This document shows, piece after piece, positions 5,152 through 11,553 of a DNA stretch of 11,553 nucleotides. The stretch spans positions 1 to 11,553 of the forward strand of contig DATJSJ010000052.1 of assembly GCA_035504175.1 (NCBI GenBank). Reading direction: 5' to 3'. The notes below the pieces were generated by a model, which saw only the letters and a program-made list of their open reading frames with translations, was not told the DNA's origin and did no database searches. The translations under genes were made by a program, and so were the position numbers. The stretch comes from DATJSJ01 sp035504175 (GTDB lineage Bacteria > Pseudomonadota > Alphaproteobacteria > Acetobacterales > Acetobacteraceae). Position 1 is the stretch's first letter. Each line of letters begins with the position of its first letter.

Positions 5152-6036
5152 GTGGAGAAACTCGGCATCCATGCTTTCGTATGGACGGGCGGCTCGGCCG
5201 AGGAAGACCTGGTCGGCGCCATGCGCCAGTCCCACGCGCTCGGCTATCGGCTGATCGAGTTTCCCCGCCTCGACCCGAAGCGCTTCTCCGTGCAGCGCCT
5301 GCGCCAGCAGCTCGAGGACATGGAGCTCGGCGTCGTCGTCACCATGGGTCTCACGCCGCACGCCGACATCTCGAGCGAGGATTCGGCGGCAGTGGCGCGC
5401 GGCGAGGCGGTGCTGCGCGATGCGGTCGCCGTCGCGCGCGATCTCGGCGCGCACAAGCTCGGCGGCATCATCTTCTCGGCCCACACCAAGTATTTCGCGC
5501 CACCGACCCGGCGCGGCTGGGACAACTCCGTCGCCGCGCTGACCCGTGTCGCCGAACAGGCGCGCGCCGCGCACGTGACCCTCAACCTCGAAGTGGTCAA
5601 CCGCTTCGAGAGCAATCTGCTGAACACCACGGCGCAGGGGCTCGCGTTCATCCGCGACACCGGGATGGACAACATCTACCTGCACCTCGACACCTTCCAC
5701 ATGAACATCGAGGAAGCCGACCCGGCGATGGCGGTGCGCAGCGCCGGCGACCGGCTCGGCTATTTCCACATCGGCGAGAGCAATCGCGGCTTCCTCGGCT
5801 CCGGCACGGTCGATTTCCCGGCGATCTTCGACGCGCTGGTGGAGTCCGGCTATGACGATTTCATCACCTTCGAGTCGTTCTCCTCGGAGGTGGTCGACGC
5901 CGATCTCTCGATCACCTGCGGCATCTGGCGCAATACGTGGACCGACAACGTCGCCCTCGCGCGCCATGCCCGCAGCTTCATCGAGGAGCGGCTGGAGGAG
6001 GCGCGGCGCAAGGCGCTCGCCGTGCGCACCGCGTGA
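5152..6036 (+). CDS. D-tagatose/D-psicose 3-epimerase family sugar epimerase
   Basis: A 294-residue TIM-barrel enzyme of the xylose-isomerase-like superfamily that epimerises ketoses at C3 (for example fructose/psicose or tagatose/sorbose) using a divalent metal. With the GTG start, the expected metal and catalytic residues are Glu147 (LEVVNRFE), Asp180 (HLDTFHMN), His206 (YFHIGESNRG) and Glu241 (TFESFS). Each is five residues below the Pseudomonas cichorii D-tagatose 3-epimerase positions 152, 185, 211 and 246, and the constant offset supports both the family and the start. Arg212 in GESNRG also fits. The gene heads an operon with a ribose-type ABC importer, so its substrate is probably the imported sugar or its product. 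Other family members act on L-ribulose or related ketoses, so the exact sugar is not fixed by sequence. Confidence 0.88.
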   Translation: MEKLGIHAFVWTGGSAEEDLVGAMRQSHALGYRLIEFPRLDPKRFSVQRLRQQLEDMELGVVVTMGLTPHADISSEDSAAVARGEAVLRDAVAVARDLGAHKLGGIIFSAHTKYFAPPTRRGWDNSVAALTRVAEQARAAHVTLNLEVVNRFESNLLNTTAQGLAFIRDTGMDNIYLHLDTFHMNIEEADPAMAVRSAGDRLGYFHIGESNRGFLGSGTVDFPAIFDALVESGYDDFITFESFSSEVVDADLSITCGIWRNTWTDNVALARHARSFIEERLEEARRKALAVRTA

Positions 6037-6049
6037 ACGAGCGCCCCGC

Positions 6050-6106
6050 ATGACGATCGGTCGCCCCTGGTCCGGCCTGGCCGCGTTCGGGACAGGTGAC
6101 GCATGA
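6050..6106 (+). CDS. Possible 18-residue leader peptide overlapping the permease start
   Basis: An ATG at 6050 opens an 18-codon frame (MTIGRPWSGLAAFGTGDA) whose TGA overlaps the permease ATG in an ATGA arrangement at 6103-6106. Such overlaps couple translation. The region just before the ATG (GAGCGCCCCGC) offers only a weak ribosome site, and the peptide has no known family. It may be chance, because it fills exactly the gap between epimerase and permease. Confidence 0.25.
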   Translation: MTIGRPWSGLAAFGTGDA

Positions 6107-7095
6107 GCAGCGCCGCCGCCGCCGAGGGGACACGGCGCTCGATTGCCGCGCGCGCCTTCCGCTCGCGCGAGGCCGGCATCATCATCGCGCTCGCGATCAT
6201 GATCGTCGGCCTGTCGGCGTTCGCGCCCGACTTTGCGACGTCGGACAATCTGCTGAACGACGCGCGCAACTTCTCCTTCGTCGGCATCTGCGTGCTCGGC
6301 CAGGCGATGGTCATGATCACGGGCGGGATAGACCTCTCGGTCGGCAGCGTGTGGGGGCTCACCGCCGTCTCCTCCGCAGCCCTGATGGCGGCCGGGCTGC
6401 CGACCGTGATCGCCTGCCTGCTGGCGCTGCTCGCCGCCGCGGCGATCGGCCTGTTCAACGGCCTCTGCGTCACCAAGCTGCGCATGCCGCCGTTCGTGCC
6501 GACGCTGGCCACGATGAGCATCGCGCGGGCGCTCGCCCTCGTCATCACCCGCGGCCGCTCGATCGACAGCTTCCGCCCGGACGGCGATGCCTTCTTCGCG
6601 CTCGGCGGCGGCAGCACCTTCGGCCTGCCCAACCCGTTCCTCGTCTTCCTGGTGCTCTCGATCATCGCCGGCATCGTGCTCAGCCGCAGCGTCTACGGCC
6701 GCCAGCTCTATGCGATCGGTGGCAACGAGCGCGCGGCGCGGCTCACCGGCCTGTCGGTCGATCGCCTGAAGATCAGCGTCTACGTGATCTCGGCGATCAC
6801 CGGCGGCATCGCCGGCATCATCGAGGTGAGCTACCTCTCCTCGGCGATTTCCAACCAGGGGCTGGGCAAGGAGCTTTCGGTGATCGCCGCGGCGGTGATC
6901 GGCGGCACCGCGCTGACCGGCGGCGAGGGCAGCGTGCTCGGCATCTTCGTCGGCACCGTCATTCTCGAGATTCTGCGCAACGGCCTCGTGCTGATGGGCA
7001 CGGATGCCTACTGGCAGGGCGTGTTCGTGGGCTCGGTGATCGTGCTGGCGGTGTTCATCGACCAGGTCAGGAAGGGCTTCTGGCGTACGCGCTGA
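6103..7095 (+). CDS. Ribose-type sugar ABC transporter permease (RbsC family)
   Basis: A 330-residue inner-membrane permease of the BPD_transp_2 family (RbsC/AraH/XylH type). The ATG is preceded by ACAGGTGA, a moderate ribosome site. A short basic N-terminus is followed by about eight to ten hydrophobic segments. Family marks: NDARNFSFVGICVLGQAMVMITGGIDLSV split across about 50-78, with the conserved GGIDLSVGS loop; LPNPFLVFLVL; the cytoplasmic coupling region GGNERAARLTGLSVDRLK; and AAVIGGTALTGGEGSVLG near the end. It likely works as a homodimer with the binding protein (7194-8150) and the double ATPase (8210-9742). The epimerase upstream points to a ketose-type substrate, but the pentose/hexose class cannot be read from the permease. 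Confidence 0.9.
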   Translation: MSSAAAAEGTRRSIAARAFRSREAGIIIALAIMIVGLSAFAPDFATSDNLLNDARNFSFVGICVLGQAMVMITGGIDLSVGSVWGLTAVSSAALMAAGLPTVIACLLALLAAAAIGLFNGLCVTKLRMPPFVPTLATMSIARALALVITRGRSIDSFRPDGDAFFALGGGSTFGLPNPFLVFLVLSIIAGIVLSRSVYGRQLYAIGGNERAARLTGLSVDRLKISVYVISAITGGIAGIIEVSYLSSAISNQGLGKELSVIAAAVIGGTALTGGEGSVLGIFVGTVILEILRNGLVLMGTDAYWQGVFVGSVIVLAVFIDQVRKGFWRTR

Positions 7096-7116
7096 CCGGC
7101 TCGTCGCGCTTGGCGT

Positions 7117-7150
7117 CCCGCCCCCGATATCCGCGAGGCGGGTTTCGGGG
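7117..7150 (+). promoter_or_regulatory. Competing small stem-loops before the sugar-binding-protein gene
   Basis: Two mutually exclusive 6-bp stems are possible: CCCGCC (7117-7122) with GGCGGG (7137-7142), followed by TTT, and CCCCGA (7122-7127) with TCGGGG (7145-7150). They lie between the permease stop and the binding-protein ribosome site. They might modulate readthrough, but short GC stems are expected in this DNA. Confidence 0.2.
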
Positions 7151-7193
7151 CAGCGGGCCGTCGGACTGAACAGGATCAACCGGAGGAAACGAG

Positions 7194-8150
7194 ATGCAAA
7201 GACGGGTTCTGATGGCGGCTGCCGCCGCAATCGGCCTGGCCCTGGCGGGCGCCGCGGGCGCGCCGGCGCAGGCCGCGGGCAAGAAAGTGTTCGCGCTGGT
7301 GCCGAAGGCGCTCGGCGTGCCGTTCTATGCCGCCGCCGAGAAGGGCTGCCACACGGAAGCGGCCAAGATCGGCGCCGAGTGCCTGTTCACCGGGCCGGCG
7401 CAGCTTGATGATGCCGAGCAGGTGCGCATCGTCCGCGACCTGATCACCCGCAAGGTCGCGGGCATCGCAGTCGCACCCAACAACCCGGATTCGATCGCCG
7501 GCGCGATCTCGGCGGCACTCGATGCCGGCATCCCGGTGATCACCTTCGATTCGGACGCGCCGAACTCCAAGCGCATCGCCTTCATCGGCACCAACAATGA
7601 GGGCGGCGGCGAGACCGCCGGCGCGGAATTCGCCAAGCGCCTGCCGCATGGCGGCACCTACGCGGTGCTGACCGGCGGCCTCTCGGCCGCCAACCTCAAC
7701 GACCGGATCAAGGGCTTCAAGTCGAAGCTCGGGCCGGACTTCAAGGAAGTCGCGGGCTCGCCCTTCTCCTGCGACGACGATTCCGACAAGGCGGTGCAGA
7801 TCATCCAGGACGTCCTGACCCGCTATCCGCATCTGGACGGCATCTTCTATTCCGGCGGCTGGCCGATGTTCGCCCCTGCGGCGTACACCCGGGCGGTGAA
7901 GAAGCGGGCGGCCGATATCCGGAAGGGCAAGTTCGTCATCGTCTCGTTCGACACGCTGCCCTCGCAGCTCAAGCTGCTGCATGAGGGGCTGGCGACCGTG
8001 CTGGTCGGGCAGCGTCCGTATGCGATGGGCGTCGATTCGATCGAGCAGCTCAACACGCTGTCCGGTGGCGGCAAGGTGCCACCGGTCACCGATACCGGCA
8101 CGGATGTCGTGACGCGTGCCAACGTCGTCGCCTTCATGAAGAAGCAGTAA
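7194..8150 (+). CDS. Periplasmic sugar-binding protein of ribose-type ABC importer
   Basis: 318 residues, Peripla_BP_4 (RbsB-like) family; delivers sugar to the permease. The ATG has the strongest ribosome site of the operon, GGAGGA at 7182-7187. Residues 1-27 form a signal peptide (QRR, long Ala/Leu core, cleavage near AQAA). The mature part begins KKVFALVPKALGVPFY, the first strand and sugar-contact loop of the fold. It continues with IAVAPNNPDSIAGAISAALDAGIPVITFDSD split over about 92-122, then NDRIKGF, YPHLDGIFYSGG and VSFDTLP. Cys residues at about 51, 62 and 189 are unusual for this family and could form a periplasmic disulfide. The good ribosome site and the stem-loop after its stop both fit the higher output normally needed for a binding protein. 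Confidence 0.9.
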   Translation: MQRRVLMAAAAAIGLALAGAAGAPAQAAGKKVFALVPKALGVPFYAAAEKGCHTEAAKIGAECLFTGPAQLDDAEQVRIVRDLITRKVAGIAVAPNNPDSIAGAISAALDAGIPVITFDSDAPNSKRIAFIGTNNEGGGETAGAEFAKRLPHGGTYAVLTGGLSAANLNDRIKGFKSKLGPDFKEVAGSPFSCDDDSDKAVQIIQDVLTRYPHLDGIFYSGGWPMFAPAAYTRAVKKRAADIRKGKFVIVSFDTLPSQLKLLHEGLATVLVGQRPYAMGVDSIEQLNTLSGGGKVPPVTDTGTDVVTRANVVAFMKKQ

Positions 8151-8160
8151 GGCGCTCGCC

Positions 8161-8193
8161 GGTCCGGCGTCGTCCCTGGGGCGGCGTCGGACC
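8161..8193 (+). promoter_or_regulatory. Strong intercistronic stem-loop after the binding-protein gene
   Basis: The arms 8161-8174 and 8180-8193 pair over 14 bp in the plus-strand RNA, with eleven Watson-Crick and three G-U pairs, around a 5-base loop. It begins 10 bp after the binding-protein stop and has no following T-run. Stem-loops at this place in transporter operons (as after malE) protect upstream mRNA from 3' exonucleases and lower expression of the next gene. A partial attenuator is the alternative. Confidence 0.6.
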
Positions 8194-8209
8194 GCGCGGC
8201 GGCGTTCGC

Positions 8210-9742
8210 ATGGCCGTCCTGCTCTCCGTCAAGTCGATCACCAAATCCTTCCCCGGCGTGCTGGCGCTGCGGGATGTGAGCTTCGACGTCGAGGCCGGCA
8301 CCGTCCACGCCGTGATGGGCGAGAACGGCGCCGGCAAGTCGACACTGATGCAGGTGATCGCGGGCGCGCTGCGGCCGGATTCCGGCCAGCTCGTGCTCGA
8401 CGACAAGCCGCTCACGCTGTCCGGCACGCGCGACGCGCTCCGCCACGGCATCGCGATCGTCTACCAGGAGCTGATGCTGGCGCCGAACCTGACGGTCGCC
8501 GAAAACGTGTTCCTGGGCATGGAGCCGCGCGCCGGCGGCGTGCTGGTGGATCGCGGGACGCAGCGCGAGCGCACCGCCGCGACCCTCGCCCGCATGGGCG
8601 TCGGCATCGACCCCGATCACCGGCTGGGCGATCTGCCGATCGCGCAGCAGCAGCTGATCGAGATCTGCAAGGCGCTGGTGCACGAACCGCGCCTGCTGAT
8701 CCTGGACGAGCCGACCTCCAGCCTGTCGGAAGCCGACGCGCTGGTGCTGTTCCGCGTCGTGCGCGACCTGCGCGCGCACGGCGTCACCATCCTCTACATC
8801 ACGCACCGCATGCGCGAGGTGTTCGAGAACTGCGACACCGTCACCGTGCTGCGCGACGGGCAGCACGTGCGCACCGTGCCGCTCGCGCAGACCGATCAGG
8901 ACGAGGTGGTGCGGCTGATGGTCGGCCGCGACCTCGCCGGCGTGCACCGGGTGCGTCCGTCGGAGGGCGACCGCCCGGTGCGGCTTGCGGTGCGCGGCCT
9001 CGGCGACGGCGGGCGCTACCGCGACATCTCCTTCGACCTGCACGCGGGCGAGATCCTCGGCCTGGCCGGCCTGGTCGGTGCCGGGCGATCCGAGCTGGTG
9101 ATGGGGATTTTCGGCGCGCCGCCGGCGCCGGAGGGCACGATCGCGCTCGACGGTCGCGCGGTGCGCATCCGGCGGCCGGCCGATGCGATGCGGCTCGGCC
9201 TCGGCCTGGTGCCGGAGGACCGCAAGCAGCTCGGCCTGGTGCTCGGCATGGGGGTCGGCGCCAATCTTTCGCTCTCCGCCATGCGCCTCGGCCGCATCTC
9301 GCGCGCCGGCTTCGTCAACCCGCTGGCGGAATCCGGCATGGTCGGCCGCTACGTCGACCGGTTCCGGATCAAGACGCCGTCGGTGGATCAGCTCGTCGGG
9401 CTGCTCAGCGGCGGCAACCAGCAGAAGGTCGTGCTGGCGAAATGGCTGGCGACCGAGCCGCGGGTGCTGATCGTGGACGAGCCGACCCGCGGCGTCGATG
9501 TCGGCACCAAGGCGGAGATCTACGGGCTGATGCGGGCGCTGGCGCGCGACGGGCTCAGCATCCTGGTGATTTCGAGCGATCTGCCCGAGGTGCTGACGAT
9601 CTCGGACCGCATCCTGGTGATGCGGGCCGGCGCGCTCGCCGGCGAGATCGGCTTCGACGAGGCGTCGGAGGAGCGGATCATGGCGCTCGCCGCGCTGGAG
9701 CACGCGCATCAGGGCCAGTCCGCGGAACCGACCGCCGCCTGA
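8210..9742 (+). CDS. Sugar ABC transporter double-domain ATPase (RbsA/MglA family)
   Basis: A 510-residue protein of two fused ABC domains that energises the importer. The start is the ATG at 8210, with only a GC-rich, weak ribosome site. Domain 1 has Walker A GENGAGKST (37-45), a signature that reads LPIAQQQ (142-148), and Walker B LILDEP (163-168). Domain 2 has the degenerate Walker A GLVGAGRSE (287-295) typical of this family, signature LLSGGNQQ (398-405) and Walker B LIVDEP (420-425) followed by TRGVDVGTK. Loss of the Lys in the second site and a non-canonical first signature are normal in this family, so one composite ATP site is probably catalytic. It is the last gene of the operon; 136 bp separate it from the convergent gene on the other strand. 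Confidence 0.92.
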   Translation: MAVLLSVKSITKSFPGVLALRDVSFDVEAGTVHAVMGENGAGKSTLMQVIAGALRPDSGQLVLDDKPLTLSGTRDALRHGIAIVYQELMLAPNLTVAENVFLGMEPRAGGVLVDRGTQRERTAATLARMGVGIDPDHRLGDLPIAQQQLIEICKALVHEPRLLILDEPTSSLSEADALVLFRVVRDLRAHGVTILYITHRMREVFENCDTVTVLRDGQHVRTVPLAQTDQDEVVRLMVGRDLAGVHRVRPSEGDRPVRLAVRGLGDGGRYRDISFDLHAGEILGLAGLVGAGRSELVMGIFGAPPAPEGTIALDGRAVRIRRPADAMRLGLGLVPEDRKQLGLVLGMGVGANLSLSAMRLGRISRAGFVNPLAESGMVGRYVDRFRIKTPSVDQLVGLLSGGNQQKVVLAKWLATEPRVLIVDEPTRGVDVGTKAEIYGLMRALARDGLSILVISSDLPEVLTISDRILVMRAGALAGEIGFDEASEERIMALAALEHAHQGQSAEPTAA

Positions 9743-9841
9743 CATCCGCCCGCTCTCCCGGCCGCGGCGCGCGGTTCATTCCGGATCCACGGCCGCGCGC
9801 TCGGGCGGTGGGAAGAAGGCGTCTTCCGATCGAACCGGTTC

Positions 9842-9870
9842 GGCGCCAGGCGCCGCCGCGCGGTGGCGCC
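9842..9870. terminator. GC-rich hairpin between convergent genes, possible terminator
   Basis: GGCGCCGCC (9849-9857) and GGTGGCGCC (9862-9870) pair over nine positions (one G-U) around the loop GCGC. A second palindrome, CGGCGCC-A-GGCGCCG, overlaps it at 9842-9855 or so. It lies about 100 bp after the ATPase stop and 9 bp after the PEP-CTERM gene stop, so it could act in both directions. No T-run is present on either strand. Confidence 0.35.
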
Positions 9871-9878
9871 GCCTCGGG

Positions 9879-10457
9879 CTATCGCCGGCTGCGTCGTGCT
9901 GCCGCGAGGGCGATCAGGCCCGCCGCAAGCGTCGCGATCGTGGCAGGCTCCGGGACCGGCAGTGCGGGAGCCAGGTCCGGCGTCGTGCCGCCCTGCTGTC
10001 CCGACGGCCAGCCGTCGAGGCGCGCGCGACGCCACAGCACCAGGGCCAGATCGACGGGCACGCGGATCACGCACGCCAGGCCGTCACCGCCGGCGGAAGC
10101 GGCGCATTTCTCGCCCAGCGCGCCCGGCGCCACCGCCCACAGGTTCCGCAGCCAGTCGGGCACCATCGAGGCCGGCAGCCAGACGGCCGGGTCGTCGGCG
10201 GACGGCGGAGAGCCGCTCCCGTCCTGCCATGGGGCGAATGATCCGCCCGCGCCTCCGGCCCGCTGCCGACCCGGAAGCAGACCGATGCGTTCCCAGGACA
10301 GTAATCCCGGTTCCATCAGCCCCTGCGACCAGGTCCAGTGGGGCACGCTCGCGTTGCTGGCAAGGACGGAAGGCGAAGCATGGGCGATTGCCCCGGGACC
10401 GGCGCCGGCCAGGCCGAGGACAGCAAGTATCGCGGCAAAGTGAAAACTGGCGCGCAT
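9879..10457 (-). CDS. Secreted PEP-CTERM sorting-domain protein
   Basis: 192 residues. The ATG at 10455-10457 is chosen because a GGGAGA site lies 9-10 bases upstream and the protein then begins with a signal peptide (MRASFHF, hydrophobic core, cleavage after AIAHA at residue 27); a longer frame from 10523 would bury it. The C-terminus holds a PEP-CTERM signal: VPEPATI (PEP at 169-171), a membrane-spanning stretch LAAGLIALAAA and a basic RRSRR tail. Such proteins are cut by an exosortase in the inner membrane and exported to the surface or matrix; no exosortase is in the window. The middle is Trp/Pro-rich (WTWSQG, WLPASMVPDWLRNLW) with a Cys pair (KCAASAGGDGLAC) that may form a disulfide. I do not recognise a catalytic domain. 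Confidence 0.78.
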   Translation of the reverse strand: MRASFHFAAILAVLGLAGAGPGAIAHASPSVLASNASVPHWTWSQGLMEPGLLSWERIGLLPGRQRAGGAGGSFAPWQDGSGSPPSADDPAVWLPASMVPDWLRNLWAVAPGALGEKCAASAGGDGLACVIRVPVDLALVLWRRARLDGWPSGQQGGTTPDLAPALPVPEPATIATLAAGLIALAAARRSRR

Positions 10458-10769
10458 GGCGCTGTTTCTCCCGAACACGTCATACGGCAGGGGGTGCAAT
10501 GACTGTGCCATGAAGTGCTGCAATCGCTAACTCAGATAGTTGCCAGTCGCTTACCTTGTGCTGGTTGGAGAGTCTGTAAATTCACCCGACTCCATTTTGG
10601 GCGACTTGCCGTTACTTTCACATTGTGCGGAGACTGGCTGCGCGGCGGAACCATTGACGCAGTGCAATGGAGTAATACAGCCGCAGCGAGGCGGCGCGAC
10701 CTGGCGGCCGGTTGATTTCGCAACCGCGGGGAGGGATCGGCCGGTGAGCCGGATCGCACCGGCGGCGGG
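10458..10769. other. 312-bp gap between two minus-strand genes
   Basis: It lies between the ABC-F gene stop and the PEP-CTERM gene start. Short frames on both strands lack ribosome sites and domains. Roughly 10500-10680 is less GC-rich than its surroundings and probably holds the promoter of the PEP-CTERM gene on the minus strand, but I cannot name a convincing -35/-10 pair. No RNA gene or repeat was recognised. Confidence 0.45.
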
Positions 10770-11553
10770 CTATTCCGCGGCTTCCAGCGCCGCCTCGGCC
10801 TCCAGCCACACCGCCTCGGCCTCGCCGGTCTCGCGCGCAATGGCCGCGAGCCGCGTGTTCGCCGCGGTGACCAGCGAGGCGGCATCGGGCCGGTCGTACA
10901 CCCCCGGGTCGGCGAGGCGCGCCTCGAGCCGCACCCGCTCCTCCGCGAGCTTGGCGATCCGCGCCTCCGCGTCCCGCGCCCGGCGGCGCAGCGGCGCGAG
11001 CTGGGCGCGCTGCTCCGCCCGCTCCCGCCGCTCGTCGCGCCGGCTCGGCGCCGCCTCGCGCGCCGGCGGCCGCGTGCGCTCGGCGACCAGCGCGCGGTAC
11101 TCGTCCATGTCGCCGTCGTACGGCCGCACCGTGCCGTCCGCGACCAGCCACAGCCGGTCCGCGACCAGCTCCACCAGATGCGGATCATGCGTGATTAGCA
11201 GCACGGCGCCGGGGAAATCCGCCAGCGCCCGCACCAGCGCATCGCGCGCGTCGATGTCGAGATGGTTGGTCGGCTCGTCCAGGATCAGCAGTTGCGGCGC
11301 CTCGCGCGTCGCCAGCGCCAGCAGCAAGCGCGCCCGCTCGCCGCCGGACAGCTCGCCCACTTTCGTGTCGGCCCGGTCCGCGTCCAGCCCGAACCGCGCC
11401 AACTGCGCCCGGACCTGCGCTGGTGCCGCGCGCGGCAGGGCGCGCGCCATGTGATCGACGGCGCTCTCCGCCGCGACCAGCTCGTCCTCCTGGTGCTGCG
11501 CGAAATAGCCGACGCGCAGCCGCGGCGCGCGCGACACCTCGCCCGACAGCGGG
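10770..11553 (-). CDS. ABC-F family ATPase, C-terminal part (YheS/Uup-like), cut by window edge
   Basis: The last 260 residues of a soluble double-ABC protein are in the window; its start and first domain lie beyond the right edge. The visible part is most of the second ABC domain: PLSGEVSRAPRLRVGYFAQH, signature LSGGERARL, Walker B LLILDEPTNHLD and H-switch ITHD. An Arg/Glu/Ala-rich linker and a C-terminal coiled coil follow (about the last 110 residues, ending EAALEAAE). The YFAQHQ segment is closest to YheS-type ABC-F proteins. ABC-F proteins act on the ribosome (translation factors or antibiotic protection) and lack membrane domains. There is no sign of frameshift. Subfamily assignment is moderate because half of the protein is missing. 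Confidence 0.87.
   Translation of the reverse strand, partial: PLSGEVSRAPRLRVGYFAQHQEDELVAAESAVDHMARALPRAAPAQVRAQLARFGLDADRADTKVGELSGGERARLLLALATREAPQLLILDEPTNHLDIDARDALVRALADFPGAVLLITHDPHLVELVADRLWLVADGTVRPYDGDMDEYRALVAERTRPPAREAAPSRRDERRERAEQRAQLAPLRRRARDAEARIAKLAEERVRLEARLADPGVYDRPDAASLVTAANTRLAAIARETGEAEAVWLEAEAALEAAE

Noticed and set aside
2956..7230. 1424-codon open frame on the minus strand
   Set aside because: It runs antisense to znuB, the acylphosphatase-like gene, the epimerase and the permease, and its Arg/Ala/Gly/Asp/His-rich, low-complexity product has no domain. Long antisense frames are expected in GC-rich DNA.
7847..9745. 632-codon minus-strand frame opposite the double ATPase
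   Set aside because: It mirrors an intact two-domain ATPase with all motifs; the product is rich in His/Asp/Arg and looks like a codon-bias shadow.
10540..11454. 304-codon plus-strand frame opposite the ABC-F gene
   Set aside because: Ser/Arg/Ala-rich product with no domain, while the minus strand encodes clear ABC-F motifs.
1..11553. tRNA, rRNA, CRISPR arrays, complete insertion sequences
   Set aside because: No cloverleaf-like segment, rRNA-like stretch, spaced repeat series or transposase with terminal repeats was seen on either strand.

Overview
The window is very GC-rich (about 70% by eye) with strong G/C third-position bias. It carries a Zur-type palindrome, a PEP-CTERM protein and alphaproteobacterial-looking ABC transporters. 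Together these suggest a Rhodospirillales/Acetobacteraceae-like alphaproteobacterium; this is an inference from style and gene content, not a proven assignment.

Layout. (1) Positions 1-969, minus strand: a two-gene conflict/signalling-type module. A 135-residue small protein is followed 13 bp later by the 5' part of a CHAT (caspase-like) protease gene that runs off the left edge. Both proteins carry the same Gly/Asn-rich motif, IG-x-x-A-x-GNA-x-VTGD-x-N, at the same residue positions (8-23). (2) Positions 1121-3747, plus strand: a high-affinity zinc-uptake operon in the order znuA-znuC-znuB, behind a 12-bp perfect Zur-like palindrome that overlaps the probable transcription start. A large inverted repeat plus a third arm copy sits between znuC and znuB. 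(3) Positions 3748-5151: a region poor in recognisable genes whose G+C falls to about 50% from roughly 4020 to 4790. It holds an acylphosphatase-like gene and, at its right end, a candidate promoter/operator. (4) Positions 5152-9742, plus strand: a sugar operon made of a D-tagatose/D-psicose 3-epimerase-family enzyme, a ribose-type ABC permease, a periplasmic sugar-binding protein and a double-domain ATPase. A strong stem-loop lies just after the binding-protein gene. (5) Positions 9879-11553, minus strand: a secreted PEP-CTERM protein, then the 3' part of a YheS/Uup-like ABC-F ATPase that runs off the right edge.

How they work together: ZnuA captures zinc in the periplasm and ZnuB/ZnuC import it under zinc-dependent repression. 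The second transporter probably imports a ketohexose or similar sugar, which the co-transcribed epimerase interconverts in the cytoplasm. The CHAT module is separate and is the most promising candidate for a little-described system: a protease paired with a small protein through a shared, possibly self-assembling N-terminal motif.
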